A DNA stretch of 14,960 bases from PeH17 sp964414925 (GTDB lineage: Bacteria; Bacillota; Clostridia; Christensenellales; CAG-138), in contig CAYPXV010000032.1 in assembly GCA_964414925.1 (NCBI GenBank), forward strand, positions 1 through 14,960, in the 5' to 3' direction. The position numbers and the translations under genes were made by a program. The notes under the pieces are model-generated. The model ran no database searches, was not told the DNA's origin, and was given only the letters and a program-made list of their open reading frames with translations. Below are positions 1 through 9,000 of this stretch, in pieces. Every line of letters starts with the position of its first letter. Positions within the stretch are counted from its first letter, which is position 1.

Positions 1-46
1 AAACAGGTTTTATGCCTGATTGAATTTTAGTACGGAGGATAAAATT
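1..46 (+). other. Tail of upstream region and ribosome binding site of the M42 gene
   Basis: All three forward frames hit a stop within the first 30 bases (TGA at 17-19, TGA at 21-23, TAG at 28-30). An upstream gene could therefore end here in any frame, but too few codons remain to identify it. A clean GGAGG at 34-38 sits 8 bases before the ATG at 47. No promoter is visible, so the M42 gene is probably transcribed from outside the window. Confidence 0.4.
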
Positions 47-1063
47 ATGGAATATGTACTTGAAAAATTAAAAGAGGTTATGTCTATTGACAGTCCCACG
101 GGCTTTACAAAGAATGCGGCATTATATGCCATGAACGAGTTGAAAAAACTCGGATTCGAACCTCAAATGACCAATAAGGGCTGCGTGCTTTGCTGCCTTG
201 GCGGTGAAGGCACTCCCGTCGTGTTTTCCGCTCACCTTGACACGCTCGGTGCAATGGTCGCTGAAGTAAAATCAAACGGTCGCCTTAGATTGACTCGCCT
301 CGGCGGACTTAACCCCAATAACGTTGAGTGTGAGAATGCCATCGTCTATACCAGAGACGGCAAAAAATATGAAGGTTGCTTCCAAATGAACGACCCTTCA
401 GTTCATGTAAACGGTGAATACAGTTCCCAGAAACGTGACTTTGACGGTATGGAACTTGTTCTTGACGAAAAAGTCTTTTCAAAAGAAGATACACAAAAAT
501 TGGGAATTGCGGTAGGTGATTTCGTTTGCTTTGAAACACGTACCAGAATTACTTCTTCAGGCTATATCAAAAGCAGATTCCTTGACGATAAACTCAGCGT
601 CGCAATTCTTTTGGGATTGGCAAACTCGATAAAGACTAATAATCTTTCCCTTTCAAGAAAGACTTACATCTACATCACCGTCTATGAGGAAGTCGGACAT
701 GGCTGTTCAAGCGGTATCCCCGATGATGCCTGCGAAATAATCAGCGTCGATATGGGTTGCGTCGGTCAGGGGCTTGAATGTAAAGAACATCAAACGTCAA
801 TCTGCGTCAAAGATTCCCACGGTCCGTATAACTATGAGCTTACATCAAGGCTGGTCGAATTGGCTAAAAAACACGAGATTGATTACGCACTCGATGTCTA
901 TCCCTTCTACGGCTCGGACGCCGATGCCGCTCTTAATGCAGGATACGATTTGCGCCACGGTCTTATCGGTGCAGGTGTTTATGCTTCGCACGGCTATGAG
1001 CGTTCCCATGTTGACGGTGTCGGAAACACCTTGGAGCTTATCAAAGCATACATTACAGAGTGA
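47..1063 (+). CDS. M42 family metallopeptidase (NAGGN-associated-like subfamily)
   Basis: Cytoplasmic dinuclear-metal aminopeptidase of family M42, 338 residues, normal for the family. Visible motifs are AHLDTLG with metal-binding H63 and D65, the LDDK bridge with D180 or D181, the VYEEVGHG motif with catalytic E214 and ligand E215, D235 in SVDMG, and a C-terminal ASHGYE with H315 as the likely last ligand. The long match around AHLDTLGAMV, the GRLRL segment, the VHVNGE region and ASHGYERSH resembles the subfamily annotated as the M42 peptidase of the osmoprotectant NAGGN system, rather than the glucanase/TET type. I chose ATG 47 because GGAGG (34-38) precedes it at 8 bases; an in-frame TTG at 20 has no such site. 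No signal peptide. No NAGGN synthesis genes are in this window, so the natural substrate is open. The next gene has its own promoter 98 bases downstream. Confidence 0.88.
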   Translation: MEYVLEKLKEVMSIDSPTGFTKNAALYAMNELKKLGFEPQMTNKGCVLCCLGGEGTPVVFSAHLDTLGAMVAEVKSNGRLRLTRLGGLNPNNVECENAIVYTRDGKKYEGCFQMNDPSVHVNGEYSSQKRDFDGMELVLDEKVFSKEDTQKLGIAVGDFVCFETRTRITSSGYIKSRFLDDKLSVAILLGLANSIKTNNLSLSRKTYIYITVYEEVGHGCSSGIPDDACEIISVDMGCVGQGLECKEHQTSICVKDSHGPYNYELTSRLVELAKKHEIDYALDVYPFYGSDADAALNAGYDLRHGLIGAGVYASHGYERSHVDGVGNTLELIKAYITE

Positions 1064-1125
1064 CGGGTGTTTCTCGATTATTGCAAAACATGTTGCGATT
1101 CGCCGATTAATAGACTATGGCTGTT

Positions 1126-1135
1126 TTGTTAACAA
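1126..1135. repeat. Perfect 10-bp palindrome TTGTTAACAA upstream of the lyase promoter
   Basis: TTGTTAACAA equals its own reverse complement and lies 25 bases upstream of the -35 box at 1161. It could be an operator for the lyase gene, but a palindrome this short in AT-rich DNA can arise by chance. A shorter one, AACATGTT, lies at 1087-1094. Confidence 0.25.
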
Positions 1136-1160
1136 GGTTGCAAATGGCACTGATTGCGTT

Positions 1161-1189
1161 TTGACAAGAGGCGTATCGGCGTGTACAAT
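1161..1189 (+). promoter_or_regulatory. Vegetative (sigma-A type) promoter of the lyase gene
   Basis: TTGACA at 1161-1166 is a perfect -35 box. After exactly 17 bases comes TACAAT at 1184-1189, a five-of-six -10 box. Transcription would begin near 1196, giving a leader of about 45 bases before the lyase ATG at 1242. This is one of the best promoter matches in the window. With the terminator at 2701-2737 it makes the lyase a single-gene unit. Confidence 0.75.
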
Positions 1190-1200
1190 TGTGGTGCAAA

Positions 1201-1212
1201 TCCCGAAAGGGA
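1201..1212 (+). promoter_or_regulatory. Small GAAA-tetraloop hairpin in the lyase leader
   Basis: TCCC-GAAA-GGGA forms a four-base-pair stem with a GNRA loop at the very start of the predicted transcript. It could stabilise the 5' end or modulate initiation. The stem is short, so the role is inferred. Its GGGA arm would also be the only candidate ribosome binding site for the small reading frame at 1217. Confidence 0.3.
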
Positions 1213-1216
1213 CAAA

Positions 1217-1249
1217 ATGAAACCAGGAAGGCAGTTAAATTATGAGTAA
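1217..1249 (+). CDS. Possible 10-residue leader peptide overlapping the lyase start
   Basis: ATG 1217 opens a 10-codon frame, MKPGRQLNYE, whose TAA (1247-1249) lies inside codons 2-3 of the lyase in another frame. Its upstream sequence AAAGGGA (1206-1212) is a weak ribosome binding site. Tryptophanase operons of enterobacteria are governed by a translated leader peptide (TnaC), which makes a translated leader here plausible. This peptide is much shorter, has no Trp, and has one Tyr codon near the end. It could equally be a chance frame; the sequence alone cannot show that it is translated. Confidence 0.25.
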   Translation: MKPGRQLNYE

Positions 1250-2681
1250 AATCAGTTATTATAAAAGGGAACAGCTCCCACTTGAAATGCATAAGGTGTG
1301 CATAGTACAGAAAACAGGTATTCTGCCCGTCGAACAGAGGGTTGAGGCGATAAGACGTGCAGGCTTCAATTCCTATCGCTTGCAGTCGGATGAGTGCTAT
1401 CTTGATATGCTTACCGACAGCGGTGTTAATGCCATGACAAATGAACAGCTCGGTGCAATGATGATAGGTGATGATTCCTATGCGGGAAGTGTAACTTATC
1501 GTCGCCTTAGTGAAAAGATTAAGGAAATTTTCAATAAGGAGTATTTCCTGCCCGTTCATCAGGGAAGAGCTTGTGAACATATGCTTGCGCTTGCCTATGT
1601 TAAAGAGGGTTCTCTTGTTCCCATGAACTTCCAGTTCGGAACGAGTATCGGAAAGATAAAGTATTGCGGCGGTGATTACGTTATCTGCTTGCAGGATGAA
1701 GGTCTGTCTCGTCAAAGCGGAAATCCGTTTAAGGGTGATTTCGATTTGAATAAACTCGAAAATATCCTTGCCTGCGAAAAGGAACGCATTGCTTTTGTCC
1801 GTATAGAAGCAGGAACAAACCTTATCGGAGGTCAGCCCATTTCTTTGGATAATATGCTGGCTGCCGCAGAACTTTGTAAAAAATACTCCGTAAGGTCGGT
1901 TCTTGACGCAAGCCTTCTCCAGGATAACCTGTACTTTATCAAAAACAGAGAGGAAGCGTATAAGGATGTCTCGATAAAGGAAATAGTCCGCAAGCTTTCC
2001 GATGCAATGGATATCATCTATTTCTCTGCCCGTAAGCTCGGTTTCGGTAGAGGCGGTGCTATCATCCTCAATGATAAAGTTCAGTTCGAATACATTAAAA
2101 CTTTCGTATCCAGCTTTGAGGGTTTTCCCACTTTCGGCGGAATGAGTGTTAAGGAAATGGAAGCAATAAGAGTAGGTCTTGACGATACGCTCGATGAGGA
2201 TGTTATTTCCCAAGGTCCCGAGTTTATAAGGTATTTGTGCGAACAGCTCGAGGATGCGGGTATCCCCGTTGTCACTCCGCCGGGCGGACTCGGCTGCCAT
2301 CTTGATGCACTGAAGTTCGTACCCCATATTCCTCGCAGCAATTACCCCGCAGGTGCCCTCCAGGCAGCGGTTTATATTGCTTCGGGTGCAAGAGGAATGG
2401 AACGCGGCGGCATTGATGAGCCGTGGGATGACCCCGATGTTGAACCCTATGGCGCAATGGAGCTGGTTCGCCTTGCAGTTCCCAGACGTGTTTATACCGT
2501 TTCGCAGATGAATTATCTGATTGACAGAATTTGCTGGCTTTACGATAATCGTGAGCTTATAGGCGGACTGGAGTTTGAAACGACGGGTAATCACCAGTTC
2601 TATGATCCCCTGAATGCTGTCGGCGATTGGCCCGAAAAACTTGCCGCAAAGTTCAGAGAAGATTTTGGAGAATCACTCTGA
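1242..2681 (+). CDS. Tryptophanase/tyrosine phenol-lyase family PLP beta-eliminating lyase
   Basis: 479 residues, the normal length for tryptophanase and tyrosine phenol-lyase (fold-type I PLP enzymes that cleave aromatic amino acids to indole or phenol, pyruvate and ammonia). Family landmarks in order: GDDSYAGS with Y80, HQGRACE (106-112), N193 followed by IGGQP (194-199), D222 for the pyridine nitrogen, the PLP lysine K265 in FSARKLGFG, MERG with R388, and VPRRVYT with R415 for the substrate carboxylate. MERG resembles tyrosine phenol-lyase, where the Arg helps bind the phenol; tryptophanase has a different residue there. Oddly, the usual Arg three residues after the Asp (DATR or DSAR) is L225 here, and K265 is followed by LGFG instead of the usual Asp. 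The substrate may therefore differ from Trp or Tyr. Ribosome binding site AGGAAGG at 1225-1231, 10 bases from the ATG. Single-gene unit with its own promoter and terminator. Confidence 0.85.
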   Translation: MSKISYYKREQLPLEMHKVCIVQKTGILPVEQRVEAIRRAGFNSYRLQSDECYLDMLTDSGVNAMTNEQLGAMMIGDDSYAGSVTYRRLSEKIKEIFNKEYFLPVHQGRACEHMLALAYVKEGSLVPMNFQFGTSIGKIKYCGGDYVICLQDEGLSRQSGNPFKGDFDLNKLENILACEKERIAFVRIEAGTNLIGGQPISLDNMLAAAELCKKYSVRSVLDASLLQDNLYFIKNREEAYKDVSIKEIVRKLSDAMDIIYFSARKLGFGRGGAIILNDKVQFEYIKTFVSSFEGFPTFGGMSVKEMEAIRVGLDDTLDEDVISQGPEFIRYLCEQLEDAGIPVVTPPGGLGCHLDALKFVPHIPRSNYPAGALQAAVYIASGARGMERGGIDEPWDDPDVEPYGAMELVRLAVPRRVYTVSQMNYLIDRICWLYDNRELIGGLEFETTGNHQFYDPLNAVGDWPEKLAAKFREDFGESL

Positions 2682-2700
2682 TTTTAGATTTTGTTTTTAG

Positions 2701-2737
2701 GAGACTGTCTCGTATTTTTGAGATGGTCTCTTTTTTT
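2701..2737 (+). terminator. Strong intrinsic terminator after the lyase gene
   Basis: Arms 2701-2711 (GAGACTGTCTC) and 2720-2730 pair over 11 base pairs with two adjacent G-U wobbles, closing an 8-base loop, followed at once by seven T (2731-2737). The hairpin starts 19 bases after the lyase stop, so it ends the lyase transcript and separates it from the DUF5665 gene. Confidence 0.9.
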
Positions 2738-2764
2738 ACATAAAATTATCCGCACGTGCAAAAT
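2735..2764 (+). promoter_or_regulatory. Weak promoter candidate for the DUF5665-glucan synthase unit
   Basis: TTTACA (2735-2740), 18 bases, then CAAAAT (2759-2764) is the best promoter-like pair between the terminator and ATG 2773. The -10 matches only four of six consensus positions. If real, transcription would start within a few bases of the ATG, giving a leaderless or nearly leaderless message. That would fit the absence of a ribosome binding site there. An alternative sporulation or stress sigma factor is equally possible. Confidence 0.2.
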
Positions 2765-2772
2765 CTATTGGT

Positions 2773-3075
2773 ATGTCTAAGAAGAAAATGCGTGAAAATA
2801 ACGGAAGATTAAGCACTGTCGAAAAAATGATTGAGAACATTGCCTTTAAATTAGAACAAAGTCATTTTTACGATTACATGAATTATGTATCGAATGAAAA
2901 ACATATCGTTTGTCGTGCTTTTAAAGTCGGTATCGCAAAGGGTATCGGCTCCGCAATAGGCTTTACACTGCTCGGTGCCCTGGTCGTCTATATCCTCCAC
3001 CTCATTGCCCAAACAAATCTTCCGTATATCGCCGATTTCATCTCGAAAATAATTCGTATAATCGAAAAAGGATAG
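2773..3075 (+). CDS. DUF5665 domain small membrane protein
   Basis: 100 residues. The charged N-terminal part (to about residue 50), then KVGIAKGIGSAIGFTLLGALVV leading into one hydrophobic segment (about 53-80) and a short amphipathic tail, match the DUF5665 family, small single-pass membrane proteins common in Bacillota with no known function. The ATG at 2773 has no convincing ribosome binding site. The next ATG (2788) is no better, so I keep the first. The TAG stop (3073-3075) shares bases with the AGGAG ribosome binding site (3074-3078) of the glucan synthase gene, leaving only 10 bases between the genes. That arrangement implies co-transcription and probably translational coupling. A role as membrane partner or regulator of the synthase is inference from position. 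Confidence 0.75.
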   Translation: MSKKKMRENNGRLSTVEKMIENIAFKLEQSHFYDYMNYVSNEKHIVCRAFKVGIAKGIGSAIGFTLLGALVVYILHLIAQTNLPYIADFISKIIRIIEKG

Positions 3076-3085
3076 GAGAAATATT

Positions 3086-6000
3086 ATGTTTTTTTCTGAC
3101 AATTCTATAATAGAAAGTAATAATCCGGAAATAAAAAGATTTCGCTTTAATCCGTCATCGCTTATTTCGTCCCTGTCATTAAAGTATAAATCCGCATTGA
3201 CCGACTTTTGCTCAAAGGATTTCGAAGGAGACGTCTTTATCGAATTTATCGTTAGTGATTTTTATCGTATTGAAAAACAACTGCGCCTGATTTCGGCTGA
3301 ATGCTCTAATTTAAATCATCTGAAACTTCCTTTTATCGAGAACTCGAATGTCCCTCGAATATTAATGCTTTGCCGTAAACTGGTAGCACAAACGGATGCA
3401 CAAATCAATGTCAACAGCTTAACCGTGTTTTTTAATGCCCCGCAAAATAAATGCTTTCTCGAACAGGCAGAACTATCCTCCATGGAGAATATGCTCCGTA
3501 TCGCTTTAATCGAATACATCACTGCCGCCGTGAACAGCGAATTAACATCTCACGAGATGACTTTGACGGTAAAACGTGCGTTGACGTCGTTGAATAAACT
3601 CGGTAATTGCGATATGCTCTGCGCCATGCGTGCGTTGAATAATGCGGAACAAATCTTTCTGTCCGACCCGATATATAAACAGATGGATATCAGGTCAAAA
3701 CAGCATTATCTCAATCGTTTGAGCATAATCGCAAGAAAAAACGGTAAGTCCGAAGAAATCGTTGTTAATGCCTTATCAAAGCTTATGAAGAATAAAAAAG
3801 GTATAAGGTCTCATGTAGGCTTCTATTTGATTGATGAAGGTGAAAAAGAACTGTCGGCTTACTTGAATTTAAAACGTAATGTGCTTCAATTAAGTCAAAA
3901 ACAAAAACTTGCAATTATCATTTCGGCAGAATGGATTTTGACGCTTCCGATAATAATGTTTGCAATAAGCAAAAGTATATTACTCGGTGTTCTTTTGATA
4001 ATTCCGATATTTATGGCGGTACATACGGTCACTGTCAATATTGCGCTTAGCATTGCTAAACCAAAACCGCTGCCTCGATTAATTCCGTCCGAACAGCAGC
4101 TCGAAGATAATAAAACTCTCGTATGTATTCCCGTTCTCATCGTTAATGAAAAGGATTTAACCGATGCCTGTAAAACACTTCAAATGCATTATCTTGCTTC
4201 ACGTAACGAGGTGAATAATTCCGTAAGCTTTTGTATTCTGGGTGATTTTAAAGATTCCGCTCATTGCGTTGAAAACGGAGAGGATGAATTGATAGATAAA
4301 GCTTGTAAGCTGATTGATGACTTAAACGCTAAATACGGAGGGAATATTTTTCATTATGTACATAGAAAAAGATTCTATTCGGCACATGATAACCTCTATA
4401 TGGGTAAAGAACGAAAAAGGGGTGCGGTCAATGCCCTAATGCAGCTTATTAAATTCGGTAAATCCGGTGAAATATGCTGCGCTTATCCCCGATTAAATTG
4501 CGATTATAAATATTTAACCGTGCTTGATGCCGACACGGTCATGCCGTCGGGCACATTGGCGCAATTAATTGGAACGATGCTGCATCCGCTCAATAGGGCA
4601 GTGTTTGATAAAAACAACGACCGTCCGACAAGAGGATATTCAATAATTGCTCCTCGCATGGCGTCAACCGCTCGTTCCGCCGCAGTAAGCGGATTTGCTC
4701 GCCTTATCAGCGGTGAGTCAGGCCTGGGTCTTTACAATAATGCCATATCCGATTTCTATCAGGATGTTTTCGCTGAAGGCTGCTTCGGCGGCAAGGGCAT
4801 AATTGATATCGATGCCTTTATGTCAGCAACCCGTGGTAAGATTCCCGATAATACGGTTCTCAGCCATGACATGCTTGAAGGCTGTCTTTCACGTGCCGCA
4901 TTTGCAGATGATATCGTTTTGTATGACGGTGAACCCGCAACGCTTGCCGCCTGGTGGAAAAGACGTCATAGGTGGCTCAGAGGCGATATTCAACTGTTGC
5001 CGTTCTTAATTACAAAACTCGGCAAACCCCTGACATCACTTTCAAAGCATAAGCTTTGGTTGAATATCATCTTCGGACTTAATAATATTCTTATCTTTTC
5101 GGGAATTGTTTTGAGCCTTATATTCGGAAATTCCGCCTGCATAGCGATTGCGCTCGTCTGCTTTTTTATAGACCCGATAATCCTTTTTGCCTCAGAATTT
5201 GTTTCGGCATTTAGAATCCATCCCATGTGGAATAATTTGATTCTGTTGATTAGACGGCGTATGCTTGAATTTATTACTCTACCGTATGCTTTTATGAATG
5301 ACCTAAATGCAATATGCGTGAGTTTGTTTCGTATGACCGTATCGAAAAAAGGCATGCTTGAATGGCAAACCGCCGCCATGAAGTCAAAGGTTAAGTCATA
5401 CTATTTGCATTTTTATATCGAACCGTTGTTCGGTATGGTTTTAAGTCTGTTCGGCGTTCTCGGTATATTAGGACTTACTTCTTCTTCACTGCTCTGCCTT
5501 CCGATCGGCGCAGCAATGATAGTAGCACCGTCCGTAATCAAGCATTCTGATAGAGGTACAAGTGGGTATTCATTTTCCGAAAAGCAAAGGAAATTTTTAT
5601 TAAGATGTGCCGAATTGACATGGGAGTATTTTAATGTCAATTGCACACGGAAAACTAATTTCCTACCTCCCGATAACTATCAGCAAGAACCTTATAAGGG
5701 TTGTTCAAACCTTACTTCGCCCACAAACATTGCAATGGCGTTGCTTGCGGCGGTGTCGGCATTTGACCTTAAAATCATTTCTTCCGACAGAGAAATTGAG
5801 TTTATTACCGCTATTGTCGATACAATCGAAAAAATGGATAAGTGGAACGGCTTGCTCTTTAATTGGTATGATGTCTCAAATCTTATGCCCGTTAAACCGC
5901 GCTTCGTTTCTTCGGTGGATTGCGGAAATCTTTATGCCGCACTCATTACCTCGGCTCAGGCGGTAAGGGAGCAAGATAATTATAGGCTTTCGGAACGACT

Positions 6001-9000
6001 TGATAGGCTCGCCGACGAGATGAACTTTTTAACATTGTATGATACCGAAAAGGATTTGTTTTATATAGGTCTTGACTATGAAAACGGTAAATTAACCGAT
6101 TCTCGTTACGACCTTTACGCATCCGAATCGAGACTTATGAGCTTTGCTCTTATCGCAAAGGGGAAAATCCCCGTAAAGCATTGGCAGAGTTTGTCAAGAT
6201 TTGTTTGCGAACCTATGGGAGCAAGGACACTCAAAAGCTGGAGCGGTACGATGTTTGAATACCTCATGCCGCTGATACTGCTTGAAACAATTCCCAACAG
6301 CCTTCAGTTTGAAATATGCAGAAATGCCGTTCTGACCGAACTGCTTTGCAATCGAGGAAATATGCCGTGGGGAAGTACCGAATCGGGTTATTACACCTTT
6401 GATGAAAATATGCTGTATCAGTACAAGGCATTCGGAAATCCGTATCTGGCACTTGAAATCAATCTGCATCGTGCAAATGTTTGCGCACCATATGCTTCCA
6501 TGCTTGCACTTCAGATAGAGCCTGCCGCCGCAGTCGAAAATCTGTTCGAATTTGAAAAACTCGGTATGCTCGGTAAATTCGGATTTTATGAAGCTGCGGA
6601 CTTCGAAAAGAGTAGAATGAACAGCAATACTTTTGAAATCGTTAAAAGCTTTATGGCACACCATCAGGGAATGTCCCTTTGCGCCGTAAATAATGCGATC
6701 AATGATAATAAACTTGTGAATCGTTTTATGAATTTATGTGAAGTTCGGGCAAATGAACAACTGCTTTTTGAGTCAATGTCATTTTCCCCGATAATAATCT
6801 CAACGTATAAAAGTTGTTTGGTGAACTCAATTCCCAAACATGAACAGCAAGACGTTTCTGCCACCTGCGGTGCTGCACTGATCTCAAACGGTAATTATTC
6901 CGTCTACCTCGATTCTTTGGGTAACGGTTACTCCGCTCTTAATTCCGTCATGCTTACTCCCTTTGACAGAACCGCCAAGATTGAAAACGGAATACGATTT
7001 TTTATCGGCTTTAATGATAAGGTCTGTTCATGCGCAGGTACGTTGAAAATCAATAACGGTATTGCTTACATAGAGTCGGTTTATGATGGAATAAAGCTTA
7101 AACTCGATGTTTGCGTTTTGTCCGATGGAAACGGAGAAGTGCGAACTCTCGGTATTTTAAATACGGGCAATAAAGATATATACGCTGAAGTGGGTGTTTT
7201 CGCTCAAATCGCTCTGGAAGAAAAATCAAAATATGAAGCTCATCCTGCTTTTGCGAGAATATGTACGGGTTGCTCCTTTAAAGAGGATACGTTGCTGTTT
7301 CGTCGTATTCCAAAGCCGGACAGAAAGGAACTTTATGCCTATTTTAACCTTGTTTCAAACGATAAGGTCGTATACTGTTGCGATGCCAATCTATCCCCCG
7401 AACGCCTCCTTTCGCCGAAACAGGCGATGCTTTACCGTTCTGCCGTGCCCTGCACAAACGAGCCGGTAGAACCCTTCTTTACCGCAAGAACAAAGATTCT
7501 TCTAAAGAGTGGTCAAATGCAAAAAGTAATCCTGTTTGCGGGAATTGCCGATTCCGAATCGAATGCTCTGAATACGGTGAAAAAACATAAGCTACAGTAT
7601 GACAGCATAATCGAGTCCTCCGCTTTAAGCTCAAGAGCTTTGTTTGACAGCTTACATATTTCCTCGGATATGTATTTTTCCGCACAAAATATTGCGAGAT
7701 GTATCATCAATACCGTGGTTTTTCCCTCAAATAAAACCATGCCGCCCATAAGAGGCATTGATAACTTGTGGAAATTCGGACTGTCGGGAAACAAACGTAT
7801 TATTACGCTGTTTATCTCAAAGACGGAATTGAAAACCTCGATTAACAAAGCCGTAAGGATATTCAGATTGTTGAAAACCCTTAACCTTGAATTTGATTTG
7901 GTTATAATTGCGGAGTTTGTTCACGAATATTCAAGCAATCTCAAGCACGATTTGGACAATGCCGTAAGTTCGCTTGAATGTATGCTTATAAGCTCCCTTG
8001 ATATCTCCGATCGAGAAGTTGAATTTTTGATATCCGTATCGGCATTGAGTTTTAAAAATTGTAACGAGGTATCGGAATTTAAGTCTTTTGCTAAAGATGA
8101 TAAATTAAAAAAGGAAGGACAGCTACACACCGTTCCTATCGGAATAAACAACATTGCTCTATTTAACGGATTCGGTGGATTTTTAAAAAACGGGGAGTAC
8201 GTTATAAGTGTTGTTAACGGCAAAAACCCACCGCTGCCGTGGAGCAATGTAATTGCAGGACAGTCAGTCGGTTCGCTTATAACCGACTCGGGAGGCGGTT
8301 ATACTTTTTTAAAAAATGCAAAGCTTGAACGCATTACTCCGTTTTCAAATGACCCGATGCATGACCCTTCCTATGAATGTCTGAAACTATTTGTAAACGA
8401 CGAAGGCATTGAGATTAAAAGTGCAGCCGATAAAACAGTAAAACACGGATTCGGGTTTACGGAATTTTATGTAAAAACAGAAAAAGTTGATGCTTGCCTG
8501 GTTGAGACCGTCGATGAAAAACTTCCGATTAAGTTTTATAAGCTCTTTATTAAAACCGACGAAAATTTAAATAAGCTCTCTTTATTGTTGAATTTCGATT
8601 TTCAAATCGGCGAGTTTTATAATCCCGATGCAATGATTATTTCACAACACAAATGGGGCATTGCGGTCGATAACGTCCTCAATAAGGTCGCTAAAAAGGC
8701 TTTTCTTGCTGTTAAGGATGCCAAGGTCGAAAAATATGATTCGGACGGTTTACGCCTTAAATTCAGCTCGAACAGCTTGACAATTATCCTCGGCGCAGCC
8801 GTAGAATCGGAAATAGAGCAAATGATTGATATGGCGGATTTTTCGCTGGCAATGCGTTACCATAGAGAATTTGTAAAAGGGAAATTGGAGTCCCTGCTGA
8901 TTGATACTCCGGATGAAAAGCTCAATTCCATTTTCAACAGAAGACTACTGTATCAAGTCTATGCAGCAAGGCTTATGGCAAGGACGGGATTTTATCAGAG

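Noticed and set aside
34..45. Identical 12-mer GGAGGATAAAAT before the M42 gene and again at 12761-12772 before the Ldh_2 gene, considered as a shared regulatory element
   Set aside because: It is fully explained by a ribosome binding site followed by an A-rich spacer and the beginning of the start codon; no similarity extends beyond it.
774..1220. A 148-codon plus-strand frame running from the M42 gene into the gap
   Set aside because: It overlaps the M42 catalytic C-terminus in another frame, has no family features, and runs through the lyase promoter.
1107..2594. A 495-codon open frame on the minus strand, antisense to the lyase gene
   Set aside because: It mirrors the lyase coding frame almost end to end, has no family motif and no ribosome binding site, and its translation looks like a codon-bias artefact. 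The lyase frame has full family motifs, promoter, ribosome binding site and terminator.
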